Of a DNA stretch of 64,000 nucleotides, positions 17,082 to 24,729 are shown piece after piece. Position numbers and translations under genes: made by a program. The notes beneath the pieces are model-generated. The model had not been told where the DNA came from. It made no database searches and saw only the letters and a program-made list of their open reading frames with translations. The stretch's first letter is position 1, and each line of letters starts with the position of its first letter. The DNA is from Roseomonas sp. CECT 9278. Lineage in GTDB: Bacteria; Pseudomonadota; Alphaproteobacteria; Acetobacterales; Acetobacteraceae. The stretch spans positions 62,001-126,000 of the forward strand of contig NZ_CAKKLX010000001.1 in assembly GCF_918698155.1 (NCBI RefSeq). Direction: 5' to 3'.

Positions 17082-18430
17082 GCTGCCACCCTCAGTGCGC
17101 TGGGCGAGATGGCAGTGAGATCGCGGACGAGCCCGCCGAGCCCTTCCAGCCGCAGCCGAATGTCGGCGCGGTCGGGCCCTACCACCACCCGCTCCACCAG
17201 CGATCGCACAATCCGCGCCTGCTCCGCCGGGAACAGGTGCTCCCACAGCGGGTCAAGCCGATGCAGGGCGTCCTGCGCCTCGCCCTCAGTCAGGTCCGGC
17301 GCCTCCCGGCGCGCCGCCCGCCAGGTACCGACCACGATCTCGGGCTGGCGCAGCAGCGCGCGTACCTGATCCATAACCGCTGCCTCGATCTCCGCCGCCG
17401 ACACGCGGCGCACGATGCTGGCGTCGCCGGCGGCATCCCCCTTCAGCACGCGCTGCGCCACGTAGTAGCGGTAGAGCCGGCCGTTCTTCCGGGCGTGCGT
17501 AGGGGAGAGCGCCCGGCCATCCACCCCAAAGATCAGCCCCTTCAGCAGCGCCGGCGTCTGCGCGCGGTTTTGGTTGGCGCGCACCCGCGGGCTGATCTGC
17601 AGCACGGCATGCGCCCGGTCCCACAGCTCCCGCGGCACGATGCCCTGGTGCTCGCCGGGATAGACCTGCCCCTTGTGCGCGGCCTCGCCGACATAGGTCC
17701 GATTGTTCAGCAACTTGTAGACATCGCCCTTATCGAGCGGCCGCCCGGCCTTGCTGGTGAGGCCCTCCTCACGAAGGCGCTTTACGGTCTCCATGCCCGA
17801 TCCCGTCTCGGCGAAGATCTCGAACACGCGGCGCACGCGCGGTGCCTCGTCTTCGTTCACCACCAGCTTGCGGGCCACGACGTCATAGCCGAGCGGCACC
17901 TTGCCCCCCATCCACATGCCGCGGGCGCGCGACGCTGCGAATTTGTCGCGGATTCTCTCGCCAATGACCTCTCTTTCGAACTGGGCAAAGCTGAGCAGGA
18001 TGTTCAGCGTCAGCCGCCCCATGCTGGTCGTCGTGTTAAACGACTGCGTGACCGAGACGAAGGTCACGCCATGCGCGTCCATCACCTCCACCAGCTTGGC
18101 GAAATCCATCAGCGAGCGGCTGAGCCTATCGATTTTGTAGACCACAATGACATCGACAAGGTCCGCCTGGATATCGCGCAGCAAGCGTTGCAGCGCCGGC
18201 CGTTCCAGCGTTCCGCCGGAGAAGCCGCCATCATCGTAGCGATCGCGGACCAGCACCCACCCCTCAGCGCGTTGGCTGGCGATGTACGCCTCGCAAGCGT
18301 CGCGCTGCGCGTCGAGGGTGTTGAACTCCTTCTCCAACCCTTCGTCGGTGGACTTCCGCGTGTAGACCGCACAGCGCAGCTTCTTCGTTGTCGCCGGCAT
18401 TGCCGGCTCTATGCGGGCGCGGCGGGTCAT
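17078..18430 (-). CDS. Large serine recombinase
   Basis: 450 residues. The resolvase catalytic domain shows CAVYTRKSTDEGLEKEFNTL with nucleophile Ser27 and the arginine motif KIDRLSRSLMDF (Arg102, Arg105). FAQFEREVIGERIRDK gives the long E helix. A recombinase domain follows (GYDVVARKLVVNEDEAPRVR) and a C-terminal part with helix-rich DNA contacts. Such enzymes integrate, excise or invert DNA between short att sites. It lacks an obvious CxxC zinc ribbon, reading YVAQRVLKGDAAG in that area. It is coupled to DUF2924 upstream and to the small partner downstream. It may be the integrase of the prophage or of a smaller element. Confidence 0.92.
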   Translation of the reverse strand: MTRRARIEPAMPATTKKLRCAVYTRKSTDEGLEKEFNTLDAQRDACEAYIASQRAEGWVLVRDRYDDGGFSGGTLERPALQRLLRDIQADLVDVIVVYKIDRLSRSLMDFAKLVEVMDAHGVTFVSVTQSFNTTTSMGRLTLNILLSFAQFEREVIGERIRDKFAASRARGMWMGGKVPLGYDVVARKLVVNEDEAPRVRRVFEIFAETGSGMETVKRLREEGLTSKAGRPLDKGDVYKLLNNRTYVGEAAHKGQVYPGEHQGIVPRELWDRAHAVLQISPRVRANQNRAQTPALLKGLIFGVDGRALSPTHARKNGRLYRYYVAQRVLKGDAAGDASIVRRVSAAEIEAAVMDQVRALLRQPEIVVGTWRAARREAPDLTEGEAQDALHRLDPLWEHLFPAEQARIVRSLVERVVVGPDRADIRLRLEGLGGLVRDLTAISPSALRVAA

Positions 18431-18924
18431 GCGTCACCCCGCGTGCGCAGCCCGAAGAACGTCCAGCCGTTCCACCGCGTGCCGGTGATGTGGCGCGCGA
18501 TGGCCGAGAGGGACTGGTATGGCCGCCCCTCAAATTCGAAGTCGTTGACGCGCACGGTGACAACGTGCTGCACGCCCTGCCATTCGCGGATGAGGCGCGT
18601 GCCGGCCAGCGGCCGGCTGTCGGCGCGAATGCGGCGCAGCACCACGTTGCCGCCATCCAGTTGCTCTCCCAGCGCCACCAGACGGTCGACGGTCTCGGGC
18701 TTTAGCCCGCCATACGCGAGCTCCTGGATGCGGTACGCCAGCCGGCTCTGAATATAGGCCCGATTCCAAGGCGGCGGCTCCTTGCCGAACAGTTCCCGCC
18801 ATTGCTGCTTCAGGTCGGCGGTCGGCGCCGCCTGCAGCGCGGCGAGCCGGCTCAGCACCTGCGTCGGTGGGATCTTCGGGATGGTGGGCGCCGGCGCGGG
18901 CGCGGCACTGGATCGTCTGGTCAT
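18427..18924 (-). CDS. DUF2924 domain protein
   Basis: 165 residues. LKQQWRELFGKEPPPWNRAY, IQSRLAYRIQELAYGGL and GTRLIREWQGVQHVVTVRVN, then YQSLSAIARHITGTRWNGWT and FFGLR, match DUF2924 over its full length. This small protein is almost always next to recombinases of this type and is presumed to assist recombination directionality or DNA binding (inference). It overlaps both neighbours by four bases (ATGA), so the cassette is one translationally coupled operon. Confidence 0.88.
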   Translation of the reverse strand: MTRRSSAAPAPAPTIPKIPPTQVLSRLAALQAAPTADLKQQWRELFGKEPPPWNRAYIQSRLAYRIQELAYGGLKPETVDRLVALGEQLDGGNVVLRRIRADSRPLAGTRLIREWQGVQHVVTVRVNDFEFEGRPYQSLSAIARHITGTRWNGWTFFGLRTRGDA

Positions 18925-19136
18925 GCGAGTCCCTTCCTGTTGGGGTTCGCATGCAGGCGCTGGTGGGCGGTGGAGTGTAGGGGAACGTCTCCCACCCCCC
19001 GAGCTATCTCGGCATCGCGCGCTTCATCCTCGGCAACGCGGCTGCGCAGCCGCACCAGGCCTCTGGCCAGGATGCCGCAGACCTCGCGGAGGTGCGGCGG
19101 GAGGTGAGCGTTTAGTCCCACGGGCGGTTGCTTCAT
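18921..19136 (-). CDS. Short conserved protein heading the recombinase operon
   Basis: 71 residues from ATG 19136. MKQPPVGLNAHLPPHLREVC, then GILARGLVRLRSRVAEDEAR, is a recurrent small partner of DUF2924-recombinase cassettes; PPHLRE and RGL-RLRSR are its hallmarks. Function unknown. The ATG ends a 17-bp sequence (GGGTAGGGCTAAGTATG) that also ends at the start codon of the phage gene at 21785 on the other strand, so the initiation region itself is duplicated. Confidence 0.7.
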   Translation of the reverse strand: MKQPPVGLNAHLPPHLREVCGILARGLVRLRSRVAEDEARDAEIARGVGDVPLHSTAHQRLHANPNRKGLA

Positions 19137-19150
19137 ACTTAGCCCTACCC
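19134..19150 (-). repeat. 17-bp start-codon element, left copy
   Basis: The reverse strand reads GGGTAGGGCTAAGTATG, identical to 21771-21787 on the forward strand. Both copies end in the ATG of a gene and point outward, forming an inverted pair about 2.6 kb apart around the XRE/ImmA/sigma control genes. This could be a shared regulator site, a common initiation region or a recombination site. Confidence 0.6.
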
Positions 19151-19173
19151 GCCTCACCGGTGATCCGTCCCAA

Positions 19174-19869
19174 TCAGGCGCGGCGGCGTTCCAACTGGGG
19201 CGCGATCCGCCGCCAGGGCTGACTCAACTTCTTCTTGATCGTGCTGGAGTCCGGATGCTCGCCACGATCGGCGAACCAAGCCTCCATGCGGCGAACGTAT
19301 TCTGCCAGCGTCGCCGGCGGCCCGTCCTGGAACATGCTGACCAGTGCCTCGGCCCAGAAGGCATCCCAGTCATAGCGCGGTGCTGCGCCACGCGCGGCCG
19401 GTGGCGGCGCCACGGCAGCGGCTCCGCTGCTTGCCGTCGCCGCACCCACCTCCTGCTCCGCCTCAAATCGCAAACGCTCGGCGTGCCGGACGACCAGCCG
19501 TTCGCGCGAAACCACGATCGTGCCCGCGTCATCGCCGCGCGCTTCAATACTGATGTAGCGACCTGGCTCTGCCTTGAAGCTGCTGATCGTCTCGGACCCG
19601 TTCATGAGGGTGGCCCAGGCCTGCGACTGGTGGAGATCTGCGGCGCCCGAGAGGTAGCTGCGCTCGTCCGGGATGTGGCACCAGTCCCGATCATTCACGT
19701 CCTCGATGCTGCCCTTCTCGACAGCGAGGCCCGCGACGACGACGGAGAGTGTGAGCTCATTGGCCGCGACGAAATTCGCCACGTCCAGTTCCGTCACGCC
19801 CCAGCGCTCACAGATCTCGGCCAGCCCATAGCAGGGCTTCCTCACAATTCGGCCGCCCACGACATTCAT
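19174..19869 (-). CDS. Hypothetical protein with N-terminal HTH-like segment
   Basis: 231 residues. The N-terminus CYGLAEICERWGVTELDVANFVAA resembles a MerR/excisionase-like helix-turn-helix (residues 13-36). The C-terminus (DWDAFWAEALVSMFQDGPPA, then LAEYVRRMEAWFADRGEHPD and SSTIKKKLSQPWRRI) matches a pattern seen in small phage regulatory proteins. I do not recognise the middle. The start at 19869 overlaps the XRE gene stop, so it is co-transcribed with XRE and ImmA. A role in lysogeny control is a guess from position. Confidence 0.65.
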   Translation of the reverse strand: MNVVGGRIVRKPCYGLAEICERWGVTELDVANFVAANELTLSVVVAGLAVEKGSIEDVNDRDWCHIPDERSYLSGAADLHQSQAWATLMNGSETISSFKAEPGRYISIEARGDDAGTIVVSRERLVVRHAERLRFEAEQEVGAATASSGAAAVAPPPAARGAAPRYDWDAFWAEALVSMFQDGPPATLAEYVRRMEAWFADRGEHPDSSTIKKKLSQPWRRIAPQLERRRA

Positions 19870-20147
19870 CCCTTCCCGACAAAGCGCAACCGCCGATACG
19901 CTTGCACAACCTTGGCCATATCCCTCCGCATGTCGGGCGGCAGTCGCTGCGCCTCGACGAACAGATCATCCATCCGCACGCCGAGAATGGCGGCGGCGCG
20001 CTCTATCAGCTCGTCGCGGGGCGGATTCTCCTGGTCGCGCTCAATGCGCGACCAATAGGCCGCCGAGATTTCCAATCGCTCCGCGAAATCGTTCAACCCG
20101 ATGCCGAGCGCAGTCCGTCGCTCGCGGATGACCGATCCAAAGCTCAC
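19866..20147 (-). CDS. XRE-family repressor-like regulator
   Basis: 93 residues. A Cro/C1-type helix-turn-helix fills the first 60 residues (IRERRTALGIGLNDFAERLE, ISAAYWSRIERDQENPPRDE), with a short helical C-terminus. It overlaps the ImmA/IrrE-type gene by four bases and the 231-residue gene by four. In prophages and integrative elements this XRE-ImmA pairing keeps the lytic or transfer genes off until the protease cuts the repressor. The palindromes at 20897-21093 are the natural operator candidates. Confidence 0.9.
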   Translation of the reverse strand: MSFGSVIRERRTALGIGLNDFAERLEISAAYWSRIERDQENPPRDELIERAAAILGVRMDDLFVEAQRLPPDMRRDMAKVVQAYRRLRFVGKG

Positions 20148-20878
20148 CGTTGCTCTCCTTGCACCAGGCCGTAGCGGCTCAGCCGCACGGCGATAAAGCG
20201 CTCCGATACGCCGAAGTCGCCCGCCAGCGCGGCGACCACGCCCTCGATCACCTCGGGCGGGTTGTCGGCCGCAAGGACGCGACAGCCCTGCCGTCCCCGA
20301 TGCGGCGCATGGACCGTGCGCAGCCGCTCCGACCGCGCGTGCACCAGCATCCGGAGATGGAGCTGCACCGGGGGAGCGAGTAGCGCGCCCATGAATTCAT
20401 TCGCCCGACGCTCGGAGGCCGCTGTGGTCCGATCGAGCAGCGCGCTCGGGCCAGCCGTCACTGACCGATACCGCCGCGCTGGCGTGCCGAGTGCCACAGG
20501 CACGTCGAACACAACGTGGCCCAGCTCGTGCGCCGCGGTGCTGACTGCCAGGTCCGGCCGCCCGGCCACCATGCGCGCATTCACGGAGACCAGCGCCATG
20601 CCCGGCATGTCGGGATCCGTCTCGCAGACGCCGAGCACGGCTTCTCCGGAGCCATCATGCACGGGATGGTCGAGTTCCCACGCGACCAGGATGGCCCGGC
20701 CATTCGCCGACACCGTCCGCGTGGCGCCGACCAGTGCGGCGAGCGGCAGCGCGAATCCGCCAGGCTCGGTCATGGCCTGGCGGCGCACCTGCGCGGCGAC
20801 GGCCCAGAGGGTCTGGGCCGACAACGGCCGAGGCGCGCCAGAGGCGGCGTGATGCGGGTACTCAACGGTGATGGACAT
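20144..20878 (-). CDS. ImmA/IrrE-type metallopeptidase
   Basis: 244 residues from ATG 20878 (MSITVEYPHHAASG). The zinc site HELGH is at 117-121 (STAAHELGHVVFD) with a third ligand probably Glu161 in ANEFMGALLAP. The family cuts or binds its partner XRE repressor in response to DNA damage or infection signals. The position directly upstream of an XRE gene with a 4-bp overlap is diagnostic. The last ~50 residues add a winged-helix-like region (VIEGVVAALAGDFGVSERFI) common to phage versions. Confidence 0.88.
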   Translation of the reverse strand: MSITVEYPHHAASGAPRPLSAQTLWAVAAQVRRQAMTEPGGFALPLAALVGATRTVSANGRAILVAWELDHPVHDGSGEAVLGVCETDPDMPGMALVSVNARMVAGRPDLAVSTAAHELGHVVFDVPVALGTPARRYRSVTAGPSALLDRTTAASERRANEFMGALLAPPVQLHLRMLVHARSERLRTVHAPHRGRQGCRVLAADNPPEVIEGVVAALAGDFGVSERFIAVRLSRYGLVQGEQR

Positions 20879-20896
20879 GCCGGGATCATGACGAAT

Positions 20897-21093
20897 TGCT
20901 GTGCGATTGGTCAACAGCATTGTTCCCTTCCTGTTCGCGTATCCCCGATATCCACAGGCGACCGGCTGAGGCAGCAGTTCCCGCATGGGTGGGGCGGAAA
21001 TCGCCGGGCTATCCATCTGATTTCCGATAAAATCGGCCATAAGCCACTGATTTAGCGATGGGGAATAAATCCCAGGCCGCTTCAATTCCCCAT
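20897..21093. promoter_or_regulatory. Divergent control region with three palindromes
   Basis: Between the ImmA start (20878, leftward) and the sigma-like gene (21176, rightward) lie three inverted repeats: TGCTGT-N11-ACAGCA (20897-20919), CCGAT-AAA-ATCGG (21024-21036) and ATGGGGAAT-N18-ATTCCCCAT (21058-21093). The DNA is AT-richer than its surroundings. This is the expected place for divergent lysogeny promoters and repressor operators. Which palindrome the XRE protein binds cannot be told. Confidence 0.55.
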
Positions 21094-21175
21094 TGCGCCC
21101 CATTCGGCCTCTTCGCCCCAACCGGTCGTGTGGTTGCTTCTGGACGTCATAGCCGTCCAGCAGGAGCCGCGCCCG

Positions 21176-21751
21176 ATGCCCACCCAGCTTTCCCTCGCCG
21201 ATCTCGACGTCGTTCACCCCCTTGCCGAGCGCTACGCGCGGCGCCTCTACCGCACCCTGGGGCGCCCCAGCCATGAGCAGGAGGACATGGAGCAGGACAT
21301 GCTGCTCGACCTCCTGGCGCGGCTGCGCGGCTTCGATCCGGCGCGAGGGACGTTGGCGGCCTTCGCCACGGTCTGCTTCCAGCACCGCGCATCCCGTCTC
21401 GCCACACGCCTTCGCCGCGAGAAGCGCGAACGGCACGAGGCGTCGCTGGATGACGCAGTGCCGGGCCAGGAGGAGGAGCTGACGCTCGCCGACATCATCC
21501 CCGAATCGGAGGGGTATGCGGCGTGGTGCGGCCAGCAGACCGACGCGGTGGCCGCGCTGGAGCGCCGCCTCGATCTGGATCGCGCCGGCACCGTGCTGGA
21601 CCAGCGCGACCACAGCATCTGCGCAGCCCTGACGCAGTGCACGCCGCACGAACTCGGCCAGCAGGGCCCGATGCCGCGCTCGGTTCTGTACCGCCGCATC
21701 CGCGAAATGCGCCTGCGGTTGCTCGCCGGCGGCATCGCCGCGGCGGCCTGA
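21176..21751 (+). CDS. Sigma-70-like factor / phage early regulator
   Basis: 191 residues from ATG 21176, preceded by CAGGAGCCGC. The region ERYARRLYRTLGRPSHEQED, MEQDMLLDLLARLRGFDPAR and GTLAAFATVCFQHRASRLAT resembles sigma region 2. A C-terminal helix-turn-helix-like part (LTQCTPHELGQQGPMPRSVL, then YRRIREMRLRLLAGG) resembles region 4. It is the first rightward gene of the prophage and likely directs early or late phage transcription; such small sigma-like proteins are common at this place in alphaproteobacterial prophages. The exact promoter class is unknown. Confidence 0.7.
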   Translation: MPTQLSLADLDVVHPLAERYARRLYRTLGRPSHEQEDMEQDMLLDLLARLRGFDPARGTLAAFATVCFQHRASRLATRLRREKRERHEASLDDAVPGQEEELTLADIIPESEGYAAWCGQQTDAVAALERRLDLDRAGTVLDQRDHSICAALTQCTPHELGQQGPMPRSVLYRRIREMRLRLLAGGIAAAA

Positions 21752-21770
21752 GACGCATCGGCGAGGGGCT

Positions 21771-21787
21771 GGGTAGGGCTAAGTATG
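21771..21787 (+). repeat. 17-bp start-codon element, right copy
   Basis: GGGTAGGGCTAAGTATG, identical to the reverse strand at 19134-19150. It ends in the ATG of the 113-residue phage gene. See the left copy. Confidence 0.6.
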
Positions 21788-22126
21788 GACACCAACATCA
21801 CCGACATCCGCGCAGTGTCGAAGCCTCTCACCGAGGCGTCGCTCTGCACCTGGCTGGGCGCCGCGGCCCCCGGCGACAGCATCACCTATCACCGCGGCGC
21901 GCTCGCCCGGCAGGTCTGCCCGCAGTTGCGGTGCCTGCCCGAGCAGGAGCGCACCGCGCTGCAGCGCCTGGCAGTCCGCGCCTGGAAGCTCGCCGAGCTC
22001 GGCCTGGCCGATATCGTGCAGCGCCGCCACGGCTACGAGGACTACGCCTACATCCTCGTCGCCCGGCGCCGGCCGCGTCGCTATGCGTCGTCCATCCTGC
22101 CCCTGCTGCTCGCGGAGGCCGCGTGA
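21785..22126 (+). CDS. Phage early protein of unknown function
   Basis: 113 residues. MDTNITDIRAVSKPLTEASL, then WLGAAAPGDSITYHRGALAR and LRCLPEQERTALQRLAVRAW, is followed by a basic YILVARRRPRRYASS segment. The PGDSITYHRGAL portion followed by a helical segment ending in QRRHGYEDYAYILVARR recurs in phage early regions of Rhodospirillales and Rhizobiales, with no known role. Its stop overlaps the next start (TGATG). It is likely the first gene of the early replication operon that runs to about 30 kb. Confidence 0.65.
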   Translation: MDTNITDIRAVSKPLTEASLCTWLGAAAPGDSITYHRGALARQVCPQLRCLPEQERTALQRLAVRAWKLAELGLADIVQRRHGYEDYAYILVARRRPRRYASSILPLLLAEAA

Positions 22127-22668
22127 TGGACGCGCCTCGCATCAACCGCCCCACGCTCGATGCGCTGCGCCACATGCCGGTGAGCGACGTTATCGCGCTT
22201 CCCGCCGAGCACCTTGCGCTGCTGCAGACCGATGCGCGCGAGGCGCTGGATGGCGCCAAGCGCATGCAGGACTGGATCGAGGCCGCGATCGCGCTCCGCT
22301 ACGAGCAGCGCGCCGTCGGCGCCCGTGCCGCGGCCGGCAAGGACACCGGCACGGTCCGCTTCCAGGACGGCGCCGTGGAGATCGCGGTCGATCTGCCTAA
22401 GCGAGTGGATTGGGACCAGGCGCGGCTCGCCTCCCTGTCCGAGCAGATCCGCGCCGGCGGCGAGGATCCCGGCCAGTACGTCGAGGTCAGCTTCAAGGTC
22501 TCGGAGCGGGCCTACACCGCCTGGCCGGAGCGCATCCGCGCCGCCTTCGAGCCGGCCCGCACGGTTCGCACGGGGCGCGCCACCTATCGCCTCGCCCTCA
22601 TGTCCGACGTCGCACGGCGCGATAGCCCGCATGCTGACAGCGTCATCTCGATGCGGGGAGGTCGCTGA
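22126..22668 (+). CDS. Phage early protein of unknown function
   Basis: 180 residues from ATG 22126. The helical N-terminus (TLDALRHMPVSDVIALPAEH, LALLQTDAREALDGAKRMQD) is followed by a short beta-rich part (GTVRFQDGAVEIAVDLPKRV) and YVEVSFKVSERAYTAWPERI, which recurs in phage proteins next to Sak4-type ATPases. No catalytic motif is visible. It overlaps both neighbours, so it belongs to the recombination operon and may help single-strand annealing (inference). Confidence 0.65.
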   Translation: MDAPRINRPTLDALRHMPVSDVIALPAEHLALLQTDAREALDGAKRMQDWIEAAIALRYEQRAVGARAAAGKDTGTVRFQDGAVEIAVDLPKRVDWDQARLASLSEQIRAGGEDPGQYVEVSFKVSERAYTAWPERIRAAFEPARTVRTGRATYRLALMSDVARRDSPHADSVISMRGGR

Positions 22669-23507
22669 TGGCACTCCGCATTGTCACGGCCGACGAGCGC
22701 CTGTCGAGCGCCGTCAACAAGACCACCCTGGCGCTGTTCGGGCCGAGCGGCGTGGGCAAGACCACGCAGGTCCAAACGATGCATGCCGAAAAGACCCTCT
22801 GCATCGACCTCGAGGCCGGCCTCAAGTCGGTGCAGGACTGGCGCGGCGACAGCATCCCTGTCCGCTGCTTCGAAGATGCCATCGACCTTGCCTGCCTGGT
22901 CGGCGGTGTGAACCCGGCGGCCGATCCGACCGGGTTCTTCTCGGAAGGGCACTATCAGCATCTCGCCGCGGCGCATCCCGACCTGGTGCAGCTGCTCGCC
23001 AGCAAATCCATCGTGTTCCTCGACTCGATCACCGACCTCACACGGCAGGCGATGGCCTGGGCCAAGACGCGGCCCGAGGCCTTCTCGGAGAAGACCGGCA
23101 AGCCGGACACCCGTGGCGCCTATGGCTTACTGGCGCGCGAGGTGATCGGCCTGCTGAAGCACCTGCAGCACGCGCCGGGCAAGACCACCATCATGGTCGG
23201 CATCTTAGAAAAGGTGACCGACGAGTTCGGCAAGGTCACCTGGCAGCCGCAGATGGAAGGCGGCAAGGCCGCGCGCGAACTGCCCGGCATTGTCGATCAG
23301 GTCGTCACCATGGGGCTGTTCAGCCGCGAAGGCGATGCCTGGCGATACGACCCGGAGCGTGGAACCGAGCGTCGCTTCGTCTGCCGCGCCGGCAACAGCT
23401 TCGGGCTGCCTGCGAAGGATCGCTCCGGCCGTCTCGACGAGACCGAGCCTGCGGATCTCGCCGCCCTGCTCCGCAAGATCAACGCCACCAGCACCAACCA
23501 GGGGTGA
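22668..23507 (+). CDS. Phage AAA ATPase, Sak4-like recombinase
   Basis: 279 residues. Walker A GPSGVGKTT (25-33), Walker B KSIVFLDSITDLTR (about 112-125) and a RecA-like core (LEAGLKSVQDWRG, TTIMVGILEKVTDEFGK) identify the phage nucleotide-binding group related to Sak4/RadA, which does single-strand annealing or strand exchange with a phage SSB. The next gene encodes a likely SSB-like partner, the standard arrangement. The start ATG overlaps the previous stop. Confidence 0.82.
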   Translation: MALRIVTADERLSSAVNKTTLALFGPSGVGKTTQVQTMHAEKTLCIDLEAGLKSVQDWRGDSIPVRCFEDAIDLACLVGGVNPAADPTGFFSEGHYQHLAAAHPDLVQLLASKSIVFLDSITDLTRQAMAWAKTRPEAFSEKTGKPDTRGAYGLLAREVIGLLKHLQHAPGKTTIMVGILEKVTDEFGKVTWQPQMEGGKAARELPGIVDQVVTMGLFSREGDAWRYDPERGTERRFVCRAGNSFGLPAKDRSGRLDETEPADLAALLRKINATSTNQG

Positions 23508-23511
23508 TGCC

Positions 23512-24258
23512 ATGACCTATGACATGAACGATGCCGAACTGCCGCGCGGCTCCGATCTGATCCCGGACGGCAGCTTCGTGAAGGTCATCATGCACCTCCG
23601 CAAGGGTGGACTGGATGGCCAGGGCGAGGCCGACCGCGGTCTGCTCAAGGCGACGAAGACGCAGGGCAGCGACGTGAAGATGCTGGACTGCGAGTTCACC
23701 GTCACAGCCGGCCCGCACATCCGCCGCAAGTTCTGGCAGACCTTCACCGTCGTCGGCGGGAAGGTGGACGAGCAGGGCGTGTCGATTGGCTGGAAGATCT
23801 CGAAGGGGGTCTTCCGGGCGATGATCGACAGCGCGCTCGGGCTAGATTCGCAGGACATGAGCGAGGCGGCGAAGGCCAAGCGCATGTTGCGCGGTCTCGC
23901 CGATCTGCACGGCATCACCTTCGCTGCGAAGGTGCGCGTCGAGCCCGCCAACGACCCCCGGTATTCCGACAGCAATCGCCTGGACCGTGTCGTGCTGCCG
24001 GGCGAGCCGGAATACGCCAAGGTTATGGCCGGCGAAGGCGTGGCGGCGGCGCCCAGCCACCGGCCGGCGCGTCCGCCGGCCGCAGCGGCCACCACGCCGC
24101 CCGCCTGGTCGGGCACGGCTGCCGCCGCGCCCGGGGCTCCGGCGCCCCGCATGTGGGAACGCCCGGCCACCGCGAGCCCCGCCCCCGCCGCGCGGCAACC
24201 CGCGGCTCCGCCCGCCCCGGCGCCGGTGGCAGGCGGCCCGGCCTGGTTGAACGGGTGA
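23512..24258 (+). CDS. Likely single-strand DNA-binding protein of the phage
   Basis: 248 residues from ATG 23512. The core LIPDGSFVKVIMHLRKGG, then MLDCEFTVTAGPHIRRKFWQ and GWKISKGVFRAMIDSALGLD, resembles the DUF669-type OB-fold proteins that act as phage SSBs next to Sak4. The C-terminal ~75 residues are Pro/Ala-rich, disordered and end with a short hydrophobic GGPAWLNG, comparable to SSB tails that recruit partners, though not acidic. The function is inferred from context and fold-like pattern. Confidence 0.65.
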   Translation: MTYDMNDAELPRGSDLIPDGSFVKVIMHLRKGGLDGQGEADRGLLKATKTQGSDVKMLDCEFTVTAGPHIRRKFWQTFTVVGGKVDEQGVSIGWKISKGVFRAMIDSALGLDSQDMSEAAKAKRMLRGLADLHGITFAAKVRVEPANDPRYSDSNRLDRVVLPGEPEYAKVMAGEGVAAAPSHRPARPPAAAATTPPAWSGTAAAAPGAPAPRMWERPATASPAPAARQPAAPPAPAPVAGGPAWLNG

Positions 24259-24265
24259 TGCGCCG

Positions 24266-24721
24266 ATGGTTCGTCGCCGCTGGACGCGGCCGGCGCAGCC
24301 GCGTGCTGCGGCCCAGTCCCTGCCACCGCCGCGCGGCTGCTCGCCTGAGGATCAGGTGCGTCGCCTCACCTGCGCGCTCTGCGGTCGGGAGGCGAAGGGC
24401 TTCGGCTACATCCACCAGCTTCGCTGGGGCGAATTCCCGCATCACCGCTTCTGCTCAATGCGGTGTTGCGAGGCAGGTGGCGCGCTGGGCCGGAGGTCCA
24501 ACGGCGTGATCGACAAAACGCAGATGGAGGAGCGCGCGGTGAAGGACGCGCGCCGGCCGCTCGCCGAGGTGCTGGTGGAGCTGAACCTCATGGCGCCGTT
24601 CCACGACCGCAGCGCGGCAGAAATCGACCGCATCATCGAGGCCTGCGTGGACGGCTTCCAGGCATCCATGCAGCGCCAAGCCGCCGAGCGGGATCCGCTC
24701 GACGACCCGATTCCTTTTTGA
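24266..24721 (+). CDS. DUF6511-like zinc-finger phage protein
   Basis: 151 residues. RRLTCALCGREAKGFGYIHQ, then FPHHRFCSMRCCEAGGALGR, gives a four-cysteine treble-clef-like zinc site (CxxC ... CxxxC). The helical tail VIDKTQMEERAVKDARRPLA is typical of a small phage family often named DUF6511. Function unknown; a DNA-binding or processing role in the replication module is plausible. The first ~30 residues are basic and low complexity, so an internal start cannot be excluded. Confidence 0.6.
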   Translation: MVRRRWTRPAQPRAAAQSLPPPRGCSPEDQVRRLTCALCGREAKGFGYIHQLRWGEFPHHRFCSMRCCEAGGALGRRSNGVIDKTQMEERAVKDARRPLAEVLVELNLMAPFHDRSAAEIDRIIEACVDGFQASMQRQAAERDPLDDPIPF

Positions 24722-24729
24722 GGACGCCG

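Noticed and set aside
21024-21036. CCGAT-AAA-ATCGG as a transcription terminator
   Set aside because: It lies in a divergent promoter gap, is only 5 bp long and lacks a T-run, so an operator is the better reading.
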